Below are positions 10,689 through 20,184 of a stretch of DNA of 64,000 nucleotides, piece by piece (within the stretch, counting starts at the first letter, position 1; each line of letters begins with the position of its first letter). The DNA lies in the NCBI RefSeq assembly GCF_005601135.1, contig NZ_CP039381.1, forward strand, positions 1-64,000, given 5' to 3'. This stretch comes from Ruminococcus bovis (lineage in GTDB: Bacteria > Bacillota > Clostridia > Oscillospirales > Acutalibacteraceae). The notes beneath the pieces were generated by a model, which saw only the letters and a list, made by a program, of their open reading frames with translations, had not been told where the DNA came from and made no database searches. The position numbers were made by a program, and so were the translations under genes.

Positions 10689-11926
10689 ATGAGAACAATA
10701 TTACACAGTGACTGCAATGGTTTTTATGCCAGTGTAGAGTCTTTACTACATCCGGAATACAGAGATAAGCCACTTGCCGTTGCAGGTGATGCTGAGAATA
10801 GGCATGGTATTATTTTAGCTAAAATGAACTTGCTAAAAAGTACTTTGTAAAAACAGGAGATGCCATATGGCAAGCAAAAAATAAATGTCCGGAACTTGTT
10901 GTTATTGAACCACACTTTGACCAATATATGAAATTCTCAAAATTAACTAAGGCTATGTATGCCGAATATACCGATAGAGTTGAGTCCTTTGGTTTAGATG
11001 AGGCATGGCTTGATGTTACCGGTTGCAATAGAAGTGGTTATGAAATTGCAAAAGAAATTAACGAAAGAATTAAATATGAACTTGGAATTACTGTTAGTAT
11101 CGGCGTTAGCTTTAACAAAATTTTTGCAAAATTAGGCAGTGATTACAAGAAGCCTGATGCTATAACTAAGATTGATATTGACGGTTATGACGGATACAAA
11201 AACAAGGTATGGCCTCTTCCTTGTGAGGACTTACTTTATGTTGGTAGGGCAACTAAAAAGCATTTACACACTATTGGTATATACACCATTGGAGATATTG
11301 CAAATTGTCCCGTTGAGATACTTAACAGTAACTTAGGCAAAATGGGTGAAGTTCTACACACCTTTGCAAATGGTCTTGACTCCTCCCCTGTTGCACAATT
11401 TGATGAAAGGCCTGATGTAAAATCTATCGGTAACTCTACAACCACACCCAGAGATTTAGAAAATTATTCTGATGTAAAAATGATTGTACAAATACTAAGT
11501 GATAGTGTTGGAAGAAGAATGAGAGAATTAGGCTTTAGGTGTAAAACTGTCACTATATCTATTAGAGATAAAGACCTTTTCTCTTTCACTAGGCAAGGTC
11601 AGCTAAAGAATTTCAGCAGTTGTACCGGTGATATTCGTGACAAGGCTTTGGAATTATTTAGAAACAACTATAACTTTAGAAAACCTATACGGTCAATCGG
11701 TGTATCTGTTAGTGGGCTTATTGGTGACAACTCACCATTTCAGCTATCTTTCTTTGAGGACAACAACAAGGATATTAGAGATGAAAAGTTAGACAAGACA
11801 CTTGATTCACTAAAAAACAGATTTGGCAACTATGCAGTACGACCTGCCTTTTTGATGAAAGACAAAAACCTTACTTTATTAAATCCAAAAGATGACCATA
11901 TTATTCACCCAGTAGGATTTTTTTAA
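10689..11926 (+). CDS. dinB: DNA polymerase IV (Y-family, one frame break)
   Basis: Error-prone translesion polymerase. The N-terminus MRTILHSDCNGFYASVES holds the first catalytic Asp; SFGLDEAWLDVTG holds the second acidic pair (DE). The C-terminal little-finger region follows (RSIGVSVSGL). The frame breaks near 10826 at a four-A run; one more A gives ILAKNELAKKYFVKTGDAIW, normal DinB sequence. About 412 residues after correction. First gene of a LexA-controlled operon with the 101-residue gene 12 bases downstream. Confidence 0.92.
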
Positions 11927-11938
11927 TGGAGAAATTTT

Positions 11939-12244
11939 ATGAAAGAATATGTTAGCGTTACGGCAAAATTTGATGAAGATGGAAGTTTGTTGCCTTTGGT
12001 GATAAACTGGGATGATGGCAGAAAATATAAAATTGACAAAATCACCGATATTCGTTTTGCAAGTTCCTTAAAAAGTGGTGGTGTTGGTGTTAGATACACC
12101 TGTCAAATTATGAATCACACAAGGTATTTATATTTAGAAAGTAACAGATGGTTTGTTGAAAATAATTTTACACTATATTTGGAATTAATAACTATGTTGT
12201 TAAGCCAAAATAGCATCAATCAAATTATATTGAAAACTCAGTAA
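11939..12244 (+). CDS. Small protein downstream of dinB, function unknown
   Basis: 101 residues. No family identified with certainty. It starts 12 bases after dinB behind a GGAG site, so it is almost surely co-transcribed under the LexA box. The middle (INWDDGRKYKIDKITDIR ... RYTCQIMNHTRYLYLESNRWFVE) looks like a small beta-barrel. Its layout recalls the short domains that accompany Y-family polymerases in other bacteria (the DUF6504 type), but that is only a resemblance. A role in translesion synthesis is inferred from position alone. Confidence 0.7.
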   Translation: MKEYVSVTAKFDEDGSLLPLVINWDDGRKYKIDKITDIRFASSLKSGGVGVRYTCQIMNHTRYLYLESNRWFVENNFTLYLELITMLLSQNSINQIILKTQ

Positions 12245-12338
12245 CTAATTGACTAAACACAATAAATCATATAGAATTATATTGTTTTTAGGTGTGGATA
12301 TAATATTAAAAAATGGTAACTAAAAGGAGGAAACAATT

Positions 12339-12500
12339 ATGTCAGTACTTGCAGTACCAATAAGAGGGTCATTTGAAGTTTCACCTGATAAAGTTGAGCT
12401 TTTTAAAAAGGAGACTAAAGATTTTAACGGTAGACAAATTGCGTTAGAAAGATTAAAAAAACATAGTAAAGGTGATGTTGTTTGGGATTTAAAAAAGTAG
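12339..12500 (+). CDS. Small 53-residue protein, unknown
   Basis: Short ORF starting MSVLAVPIRGSFEVSPDK and ending GDVVWDLKK, basic overall. A strong AAAAGGAGG ribosome site lies seven bases before the ATG, which argues it is translated. It lies 95 bases after the dinB-partner gene. A TATAAT at 12299 could be its own -10, but no good -35 is visible. A hairpin terminator follows at 12571. No function can be assigned. Confidence 0.65.
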   Translation: MSVLAVPIRGSFEVSPDKVELFKKETKDFNGRQIALERLKKHSKGDVVWDLKK

Positions 12501-12570
12501 AAAATAACAATATTGTTTAAGAAATTCCCTAAATTAATATTAAATTAATTGATTTATTAGGTATAGAAAA

Positions 12571-12597
12571 GGTGCAGTAAAAATTACTGCACCTTAG
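12571..12597. terminator. Shared terminator between convergent genes
   Basis: AAGGTGCAGTAA / TTACTGCACCTT inverted repeat between the small ORF (plus) and the 12.6-13.5 kb gene (minus); T-rich on both sides. Confidence 0.75.
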
Positions 12598-12614
12598 TTT
12601 TTATAAATATTTAT

Positions 12615-13534
12615 TTAGTTAAATGATACTGTATAATCATCAACATAAACTGTAACACCTACCGGATTACCGGCATTGTCAAAGTAAATATTGCCGTCAT
12701 ATGAACCTAAAGTAATTGAATTACCGTCAATTTCGTAATTACCACTTTCGTTAGCTACATTACCAACCTTTAAAGTGTAAGTACCGTTACTATTTAGTGA
12801 TAAAGAAACATCACCCTTTAGTTCCTTAGAAAAATCATCAGAAATAACATCACCATCAGGAGTAATACACTTATATGGTGCAAACGAAGCAGTTACACCA
12901 CTACGGTATCGGAATTAGGAGCAGTTGTTGGTTCTGCCTCTGTAGTAGTAGGCTCTGTTGTTTCTTCCTCGGTAGTAGGTTCTGTAGTTTCTTCTGTTGT
13001 AGGTTCAGTTGTATATTCTGTAGTATTTTCTTCAGATGTGTAAGTATCTTCAGAAGTTGTAGTCATAGTAGTTGTAGAAGAAGTAGTAGTTGAAGTAGTA
13101 GTGTTATCACTTTTATTTTTGCCACAGCTATTGAGAACTATAACAACTGCAACAATAATAAGTACAACTGCTGCTACAATCAAGCCGATAATAAGAGGCT
13201 TTTTGTTGTTATTTTTCTTCTTAGGTGAACCATATGTATCTGTACGAGAAACAATAGGTTTTGGTTCATCATCAACCTGACCCATATCATAATCATCTTT
13301 ATAGTTAGCTTTATCTGCTTGAGAATAGCTACTGATTTCTTCACTATCCCAATTATCACCGGAAAAGTCATCACCATAATCATCATTGCTTAGTGAATGT
13401 TTTGAAACATACTCACCTGTATTTTGGTTATCACTTTTACTGTTAAGATTAAAAACCTTTGTTTTATCTAAATCATCATTAAGGTCATTAATATTGACCT
13501 GTTCATCATCATAAGGTCTTTTATTGTCACTCAT
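12615..13534 (-). CDS. Membrane-anchored protein with Thr/Glu-rich linker (one frame break)
   Basis: Unknown function. N-terminal about 105 residues are acidic and cytoplasmic, then KKPLIIGLIVAAVVLIIVAV spans the membrane, then a long low-complexity Thr/Glu/Ser linker. The linker frame stops at about 12893, but another frame continues smoothly as GVTASFAPYKCITPDGDVIS to a stop at 12615, giving a small beta-rich outside domain (SLNSNGTYTLKVGN). One missing G near 12900 explains the break. The ATG at 13534 lies inside the end of the upstream gene. Same architecture as the 6.1-7.2 kb protein. Confidence 0.7.
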
Positions 13535-14468
13535 TCTTTTCACTCTCTTTCTCTTCTATCATTTTTAATAGAACATCTCTTTTAATCATTTTACCATTAT
13601 GGAAAATAAAGTCCTCTTTACTTTTCTTAACTTTCTCTACATCAACATCACTAAAGTCTTCTTTAGACTCATTACGGAGTTGAGCTAACTTTTCTTCTGT
13701 ACTTTTTCTATCATGAATTAAATCAGCTTTGCCAGTAATCATCATCATCATATTTTCTTGAATAAAAAAGTTTGATACAAGAGAAAATGATGCCGGATAA
13801 ATTAGCAGTAACATAATAGCAGAAACCACTAAAACTGCTACACCATTACCCATACAGAATATAAGTGGTGTTGCACAAATAGCAGTTAGAATTGCTAAAG
13901 AGAAAAGTGCAGCAAAGTTAACTTTTAGTTCACCGATAGCCATTAATGCACTATTCTTTAGAATATCCTTTTCGGATAATTCAAAAGTTACTGTCATTAA
14001 CGGAATATATAGATACATAAAAAGTACCCACAAAGCAATTAATATTACTGCAACAAGCATAACATACATCATACCACCAAGTACTTTTGCCATTCCTGCA
14101 TAAAAGGAAAATGAGAAAATTCCTATAGTAAACACAAAGTAAAGTATTATGCTATGAATTAGAAACTGCTTATAGTTTTCAGTTATGCCACTAATAAAAG
14201 TTGCAAAAACATCCACATCTTCAACACGACCAAGGTTTCTTGTTACCTTAGTTACACCTGCATATAGTGGATAACAAATAGGTATAACAAGTGTTGTAAT
14301 AACAATGTTAAGTACTGAACCAAAGTTGTTACCTATAAGGTGTAGCAAAAAAACAACAATACCAAATGGTAAAGCAAAAAGTAAATTTGTAAAAATGATT
14401 TTATGTATTTTTCTAAAATAAATAGAAACTAGATTTTCAAAAGTAAATTTTTTTCTTTCTGTCGCCAT
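13527..14468 (-). CDS. Multi-pass membrane protein, DUF624/YesL-like
   Basis: 313 residues with about six hydrophobic segments (for example IIFTNLLFALPFGIVVFLL, SIILYFVFTIGIFSFSF) and a charged cytoplasmic C-terminus (about 240-313). General resemblance to YesL/DUF624 membrane proteins, not firm. It starts 21 bases after spoIIM and overlaps the next gene, so it belongs to the same transcript. No enzymatic motif is visible. Confidence 0.65.
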   Translation of the reverse strand: MATERKKFTFENLVSIYFRKIHKIIFTNLLFALPFGIVVFLLHLIGNNFGSVLNIVITTLVIPICYPLYAGVTKVTRNLGRVEDVDVFATFISGITENYKQFLIHSIILYFVFTIGIFSFSFYAGMAKVLGGMMYVMLVAVILIALWVLFMYLYIPLMTVTFELSEKDILKNSALMAIGELKVNFAALFSLAILTAICATPLIFCMGNGVAVLVVSAIMLLLIYPASFSLVSNFFIQENMMMMITGKADLIHDRKSTEEKLAQLRNESKEDFSDVDVEKVKKSKEDFIFHNGKMIKRDVLLKMIEEKESEKNE

Positions 14469-14489
14469 TATAATTCCTTATCCTAAATT

Positions 14490-15135
14490 TTATATGTTAA
14501 AGAAGTGAAAATACAGTAACAAAAACAGTACCGAATCCACCACAGAACCAACCATTGCTATAAAAAGACAAGTGGCTGAATCTTCAACAAATTCTCTTAA
14601 TTCAAGAGAAATATTCTCTTTCTTGATAATCACCTTAAAAACATTTGCTGAAAGATGAAAGGTCTTTTCACCTTGTAAAGCAAGTGAAGCAGAAGAAACA
14701 AAAAAACCTGGTATCATAGCAAGTAGGAAAAATCCAAAACCCTTTAGACCATTGATTGAACATAAGGTAGTTAAGGATAGACCCATACCAAAACCTTTAA
14801 ACATAGTAACAAGTGGTGTAAGTCCATTACCCCATGGACAAAATCCAAGTAAGAATATTGCCACAAAAAATATAAATATAGGGGCAAAATTACAACTAAA
14901 CACACCCAAATAATCAAGACTTGCTCTACTTGTAAAATCAGTTGGAAATAAAAAGTCAAAGGACTTTTTAAATTCTAAATCGGTATTTACCCCAAAATAT
15001 ATACCCAGAATAAAACCTACTAAAATTGAAATAAGAAACATAGTAAAGATACCGTATCTTTTTATAAAGTAGGTTATGTTATTTTTCTGTTGTGAAAATT
15101 TTTTGGTGATTTAATTTTAAAACTATTCCTTTCAT
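14490..15135 (-). CDS. spoIIM: Stage II sporulation protein M (one frame break)
   Basis: Membrane component of the SpoIIDMP machine that drives engulfment. Shows FLISILVGFILGIYFGVNTD, then NFAPIFIFFVAIFLLGFCPWGNGLTPLV and PGFFVSSASLALQG, typical of SpoIIM. The clear frame begins at 15041, but the ATG at 15135 behind GGAGG gives MKGIVLKLNHQKIFTTEK and joins if one A is added to a five-A run near 15085, producing NNITYFIKRYGIFTMF. The start lies within a long hairpin (15128-15180). It follows proC and is the sporulation marker of the window. Confidence 0.85.
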
Positions 15136-15180
15136 ATATACCTCCATAAGTTGTCCTTATGTAAGAATATATATGAAAGG
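15128..15180 (-). promoter_or_regulatory. Long hairpin covering the spoIIM ribosome site and start codon
   Basis: Outer arms CCTTTCATATATA and TATATATGAAAGG are a perfect 13-base inverted repeat; an inner stem CATAAG / CTTATG closes on a 5-base loop. On the minus strand the 3' half contains GGAGG and the ATG. No T-run follows, so it is not a plain terminator. The 5' arm also holds CATATATAT, which resembles a sigma-E -10 box. Confidence 0.7.
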
Positions 15181-15196
15181 ATTTATTTATTTATGA

Positions 15197-16000
15197 TTAT
15201 TTACCAAGCTCTTCTGCTCGATTTGTACAAGACTTCATAGCTTCTTTGATACCATCATAGAATTTGTAGTCTTCTAAAGTTTTTAGTGCTGCAAGAGTAG
15301 TACCACCCGGTGAAGATACTTTCTTAATAAGAGTATCAAGAGAGTCACCACTATCCTTAATCATAGCTGCACTGCCTTCTAGGGTAGCAACAATAAGGTT
15401 CAACGCACTTTCATAAGGAATGTTACACTCCTTAGCATAGTCAGCCATTGCCTTTGCAAATAGGTAAATATATGCCGGACTACTGCCGTTTACTGCAATA
15501 ATTTCATTCATATGGTCCTCAGTAAACACTTCTACTGCACCATTAAGACCAAACATATCCTTTACTACAGAAAAGTCCTCTTCACTGATATTATCTGATG
15601 GACAAAGAGCAGTTGCACCTTTACCAAGTAGTAACGGTGTATTTGGCATAACTCTAACCATAGGACAATTACATTCTAGAGCTTTCTGTACATAAGAAAT
15701 TGAGATACCTGCTGCAATAGAAACAAAAATCTTTTCTTCACTTACTGAGTCTTTAACACCACTAAGCACTTCTTCGTAATTCTGAGGTTTAACTGCTAAA
15801 ACAATAATATTGCTATCAGTAACTACCTTAGTAGAAGCATCACAAGTAGTAACACCTTTTTCAGCCATTAGCTTAAGCTGATTTTCGTTAACATCAAAAA
15901 CATTAATGTTTTCCGGTGCAACCACCTTATTCTTTAGTAGTCCGTTAATAATGGCAGTTGCCATATTACCTGCACCAATAAAACCTATTTTTTTATCCAT
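15197..16000 (-). CDS. proC: Pyrroline-5-carboxylate reductase
   Basis: Last step of proline synthesis, NAD(P)H-dependent. N-terminal Rossmann motif KKIGFIGAGNMATAIINGLL, middle MVRVMPNTPLLLGKGATA, and C-terminal signature KVSSPGGTTLAAL. The ATG at 16000 (MDKKIGF) follows AAAAGGAGAG; the longer form from 16024 adds an unlikely tail. About 267 residues, normal. It lies between a lysozyme gene and spoIIM in one same-strand string. Confidence 0.93.
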   Translation of the reverse strand: MDKKIGFIGAGNMATAIINGLLKNKVVAPENINVFDVNENQLKLMAEKGVTTCDASTKVVTDSNIIVLAVKPQNYEEVLSGVKDSVSEEKIFVSIAAGISISYVQKALECNCPMVRVMPNTPLLLGKGATALCPSDNISEEDFSVVKDMFGLNGAVEVFTEDHMNEIIAVNGSSPAYIYLFAKAMADYAKECNIPYESALNLIVATLEGSAAMIKDSGDSLDTLIKKVSSPGGTTLAALKTLEDYKFYDGIKEAMKSCTNRAEELGK

Positions 16001-16014
16001 TATTCTCTCTCCTT

Positions 16015-18140
16015 TTAGCCACAACCAAAGCTTGGGTTATGATATACACAACGATAATAGAAGTTGTTTTTATTCTTTTCACCATCACGGGTATAGTCAC
16101 CGTAATAGTACATTTCACATTCATCAATTCTTCTATACAATAGTCCTGCATAACAACTGCCACCTGCATGATGGTAACAGAAAATATTGCTGATAAAGTC
16201 CTTGATAAACACATTCTTTAGGTCACGAGTACCTTTCTTGTTGTAAGAAGTTACATTTAGATACTTGTAGTTAATATAACCAACTGCACCCTTACTGTCA
16301 ATTACCTTATAATATTTTTTACTGTATATTGAAGCACTGGCAAGTTTAAGTGTAGCACCTTTGGAAATAGTTTTTACATTAGCTGCACTGTCAGATGCAG
16401 ACTTTTTCATAGAAACTTTTGCAGATGTTTTCACCTTAGTTGGGTTGGAATTAGAACTTGGATATGAATGATTAACAAACATATTAATAATATCACTATC
16501 GTTGGATAAAATACCTGTACCACAGTTATATACAAGTGTAACTAAAGCATCAAATTGTCTTTGATTAAACTTTATTCTGTTGCCAAGTAGGAAATTATTT
16601 ACCTTAGTAACATAACCATCAGTTTCTACAGAATCAACTAAGTAAGCCATAGCTTCACTCTTGGTCATTCCGTTGTAGAATGAATCACCTGAATAAATAA
16701 CTCTACCATAACCAACAGTTAAGCAAGGAAAACTTGTTAATGGGTCAAACATAGCATTTGAAAGTAGACCTTCATAGTTAGAAATAAAGTTAATAACGCT
16801 GTTACTTGCGTGTCTCTCTTCACAAGAAGTTTCTGTATTGCTGGTAACCTTAGTTACAAAAGCTTTACCATAACTACCAACACTTTTTGACCAAGTACCG
16901 TTGTGTTGTGAGTAGGCAACTACCTTGTACTTACCGGACTCTGTTAACTTTTTCTTGCCTTTCCAAATGTAGTTGTTACCACTTTCGGATTTTTCTGTTG
17001 CTTTTACAGTATATTTTTTGCTACCGATTGTAATATCAAATTTAACTGCACTTCTGCTTTTATCTGTAATAGCAACAAATGTTACTGTACTGTTCTTTGG
17101 TGCTGAGTTAGGATTTGCATATGTAAACTTTACAGCTTCTGCACCCTTAACATCAAGCAAACAACTTGCCCAACCATAAGAGGTTTTGCAGTAAACAACA
17201 GCTTTACCGGCTTTCTTAGTTGTTACCAAACCATAATTTGTAACAGTAGCTACTGAATTATCTGAACTAGACCAACTTGCACCGGATGAAGAAGAAGTTA
17301 AATAAACTGATTTACCTTTAGTGATATTATAGTTTTATTTGAAATATTCACACTATTATTCTTTGTACGAACATTTACACTACAAGACAAAGAATTTGCA
17401 CCAACACTGGCTTTAACTGTTGTTGAGCCATTAGCCTTACCATACAAAATGCCTTCATCATCAACTGTTGCAACTTTAGAGTTACTTGAAGTCCACTTTA
17501 CCTTTGAACTTGAAGTATTGCTATACTGAATACCGTAGTAACTGCCTTTATATACAGAGGCTGATGTACTCTTTAAAGTAAGAGGACCTTTTGTTACACC
17601 ACCTGTAGATGGAGGTGTTGGTGATGTTTTTGTAGTTTTGAAATAAATGCTTATGTAAGATTTAGAAAGGTAACCTGTTGAGCCGTTGTAACTTACCTTT
17701 GACCATGAGGAATTACCGTTATCGGACATATTCATTGTTGTGCCACTTGGAACAACAGTAATTACTCCGTAGGAAGTACCTGCACCTTTTCTTAAATTTA
17801 CATTATCGGTAGTTTTACAAGTCATATAAACGGATGAGTCCTTAGTTTTGTTAATATGCTTTACCGGAACATAACCTGCTTTTCCTGAGCTGTCTTTACA
17901 ATAAACCCAGCTACCACTACTATTCTTTTGAATGTAAAGTGCTTGTCCCTTTTTTATTGTCTTAACAACTTCACCTTTGGAACTAGCTGACTTTCTCATA
18001 TTAAAATTACCGTTTGCAGTAACTTTATACTTGTTGCTATAAGCTGAAGAAGTTATAGGCATAACAAAAAAGGTTGAAATTACGATTATCATAGCCAGAA
18101 AAACACTAATAGCTTTTCTAGCTGAAAACGAATTATCCAT
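16015..18140 (-). CDS. Secreted multi-domain cell-wall lysozyme (SH3b / Ig-like / GH24), one frame break
   Basis: Signal peptide (VFLAMIIVISTFFVMPITSSA), two SH3b wall-binding domains (NMRKSASSKGEVVKTIKKG; NLRKGAGTSYGVITVV), a bacterial Ig-like domain (VKWTSSNSKVATVDDEG), a second one across the break (SWSSSDNSVATVTNYG), then a phage-type GH24 lysozyme domain with SNYEGL (catalytic Glu), LTVGYGR and FNQRQFDALVTLVYNCG, into which a third SH3b-like repeat (MKKSASDSAANVKTISKG) seems to be inserted before its end (GLLYRRIDE). One missing A near 17325 splits it; the corrected product is about 709 residues. Probably cuts peptidoglycan outside the cell. Confidence 0.85.
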
Positions 18141-18153
18141 TGAAATCACCCAC

Positions 18154-18687
18154 TCATTGTTTAAAAAATATTTTTCTATACTTATCTATGTACTGAGCAA
18201 CTGCTACCTTAATTGCAAAGTCATAAAGTATAAAAATCAAATTACCTGCCAATAGGAAAATTAAAGGAATGTTAACTCCAAAAACTTCAAATGCATCCTT
18301 TGGTAATGAAAAAACAAAAAGCATTAAGAAATAAACAGATACACAAGCAGCATTGAAAATTGCAAATTTTATGATATACTGAACCACTTTACTTTTTAGT
18401 CTTTCTATATAGCTTTTCACTACAGGATAATAACCAAAAAACAAAGTAAAGAACAGTGCTGCCTCTTTATCGGAAACAAACAAAATTGACATTATGGAGA
18501 TTACTGCATAAACAAGCATTGACCAGCCAAAACCAAATTCTAGGAAAATTGAAATTAGAAAAATTCCTGATAGAACCGGAAAGGCATATGTGCCAAAAGG
18601 AAAAATTCCTGTAAACATCATAAGTGCTAAAGATACTGCAGAAATTACACCACCAATGGCAATTTTAAAGGCCTGAGTTTGTTTCAT
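18154..18687 (-). CDS. Small multi-pass membrane protein, unknown
   Basis: About 177 residues from MKQTQAFKIAIGG, with five or so hydrophobic helices (GVISAVSLALMMFTG, FLISIFLEFGFGWSMLVYA). Size and helix layout recall substrate-binding S-components of ECF transporters, but no family motif is certain. The ATG overlaps the stop of the DnaJ-domain gene as TAATG, so the two are translationally coupled. Its strict linkage to the DnaJ and DUF5685 genes is the best clue to its role. Confidence 0.65.
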   Translation of the reverse strand: MKQTQAFKIAIGGVISAVSLALMMFTGIFPFGTYAFPVLSGIFLISIFLEFGFGWSMLVYAVISIMSILFVSDKEAALFFTLFFGYYPVVKSYIERLKSKVVQYIIKFAIFNAACVSVYFLMLFVFSLPKDAFEVFGVNIPLIFLLAGNLIFILYDFAIKVAVAQYIDKYRKIFFKQ

Positions 18688-19301
18688 TAGCATCCACCAC
18701 CACAACAGTTACAACACATATCTGCACACATCATACCGGCACACATATCGCAACAACTACAGCCATACTGTTGATTAGGCTGATTATATGCACCACCTGC
18801 ACCGTACTGTCTTGCACGCATTATGTTCTGATAAGCTGCTGTATATTCAGGATTACCCGGATTCATTTGTACTGCCCTTTGGATATACTGAAAGGCTTGT
18901 TCTCCCCAACCTTTCTTGGAAGCAATCATACCCTTTAGGAAGTACCACTCAGCAATCTTCTGAGAATCTGCCATTGAATCCAACATTCTGTCAGCTTCAT
19001 CAAGACTGTTTGCCATAATTAGCTGACGAACTCTCTGGAAGATTGGATCAGATGCACCACCATAACCGGTACTTGAACCATATGATGATTGGTTCTGAGA
19101 ATTTTTATTTTTTCTCATATCCATAATCATATCATATGCTTCGTTTATTTCTTTCATTTTTTCATCTGCAACATCTTTTAAAGGAGAATCAACATACTTA
19201 TCAGGATGATACTTTTTTGCAAGTTTTCTGTATGCTGTCTTTACTTCTTCATCAGATGCTGTTTCTGGAATATCCAAAATTTTATACGGATTTGTTACCA
19301 T
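18687..19301 (-). CDS. DnaJ-domain protein with cysteine-rich tail
   Basis: N-terminal J domain (residues 1-65) with the HPD motif (KYHPDKY), which stimulates an Hsp70 partner. Residues about 90-165 look like TPR-type helices (LDEADRMLDSMADSQKIAEW, AFQYIQRAVQMNPGNPEY). The last 24 residues hold ten cysteines in CC and CxxC-like spacing, suggesting bound metal or disulfides. It lacks the central zinc domain of classic DnaJ, so it is a dedicated co-chaperone. Overlaps the DUF5685 gene upstream by 20 bases and the membrane protein gene downstream. Confidence 0.85.
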   Translation of the reverse strand: MVTNPYKILDIPETASDEEVKTAYRKLAKKYHPDKYVDSPLKDVADEKMKEINEAYDMIMDMRKNKNSQNQSSYGSSTGYGGASDPIFQRVRQLIMANSLDEADRMLDSMADSQKIAEWYFLKGMIASKKGWGEQAFQYIQRAVQMNPGNPEYTAAYQNIMRARQYGAGGAYNQPNQQYGCSCCDMCAGMMCADMCCNCCGGGC

Positions 19302-20151
19302 TCTTTTCCTCCGAAAATAAAACTGCTCTCTGCTTTTGAGCTAGTCCTTTAAGCAAAATATTATCAATAATACCTTTATATAATGTAATATCAAGTAATT
19401 CAAAGGCATTATATGCTTGTGCTAAAGACTGGTTCAAAATCTGAGAAATGTAGTTTTTGAAATTTTGTTCACCGTTATAATTCATTAATAAAAATGGATT
19501 ATAATTATTTTTCTCTCTATCTTCTTCTAAATCATCAGCAGCATCCATAAGGTAAATCCATCTACCTAAGTTATATCCCATTGTTTCTAAAATTAATTTT
19601 CGTGATTTGTCTTGTTCTCCGTAAGACAAAACAGACTTTAACATTTTAGCAGTAGGGTCTGCTGACATATCCAGCTGAGCATTGTCCATTGATTCAACTT
19701 TAAATTGTTCTTTAGACATTGTTTCAACTGCATTATATATGTAAGGATATTTTTCTTTTGCTTTATTTGCCCATTTCTTTGCAATAGGTTTCAGAAATTT
19801 GTATGCTAATTTCTTAATACCCTTTGAGTCTGAAATGTTATCCACTATCTTAAAGTACACACTTACAACAGAAAGTGCCGATGCTTTTGAAAGTGCATCT
19901 TCACCATTCTTTATATAAGTACATTTCTTTAGTGGGTTACATCTGCACATTTTCTTTTCGTAACCGGGACATTCACCGTTAAGTGAAAGCAAAAGCAAAG
20001 CATAAAAAGTACAATCGTAGGATAGTATAAACCTTGACAATTTGCTATATTCCTTGCCAAGTGTTCTACACAGTCCACAATAAATAGACTTGTACTCATT
20101 AAACTCTCGGACAAGCAGTTCGTCTTTATATATAGTAACATAACCAAACAT
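19282..20151 (-). CDS. DUF5685 family protein
   Basis: Begins MFGYVTIYKDELLVREFNEY and carries YCGLCRTLGK and the Cys cluster CPGYEKKMCRCNPLKKC, features I associate with DUF5685; function unknown. A later segment LGRWIYLMDAADDLEEDREK is rich in Asp/Glu and resembles a metal or diphosphate-binding helix, which is only an impression. The ATG at 20151 follows GAGGTGG; the upstream in-frame start is less likely. Own sigma-A promoter 34 bases further up. Coupled by overlap to the Cys-rich DnaJ gene, implying a shared process. Confidence 0.8.
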   Translation of the reverse strand: MFGYVTIYKDELLVREFNEYKSIYCGLCRTLGKEYSKLSRFILSYDCTFYALLLLSLNGECPGYEKKMCRCNPLKKCTYIKNGEDALSKASALSVVSVYFKIVDNISDSKGIKKLAYKFLKPIAKKWANKAKEKYPYIYNAVETMSKEQFKVESMDNAQLDMSADPTAKMLKSVLSYGEQDKSRKLILETMGYNLGRWIYLMDAADDLEEDREKNNYNPFLLMNYNGEQNFKNYISQILNQSLAQAYNAFELLDITLYKGIIDNILLKGLAQKQRAVLFSEEKNGNKSV

Positions 20152-20184
20152 ACTGTCCACCTCAACATACAATTTATCTAGTTT

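Noticed and set aside
12875..13093. Ser/Cys/Phe-rich open frame opposite the Thr/Glu linker
   Set aside because: Shadow of the low-complexity linker of the minus-strand gene.
15128..15180. Plain terminator between proC and spoIIM
   Set aside because: The hairpin has no T-run after it and contains the spoIIM start codon, so a masking role is more likely.
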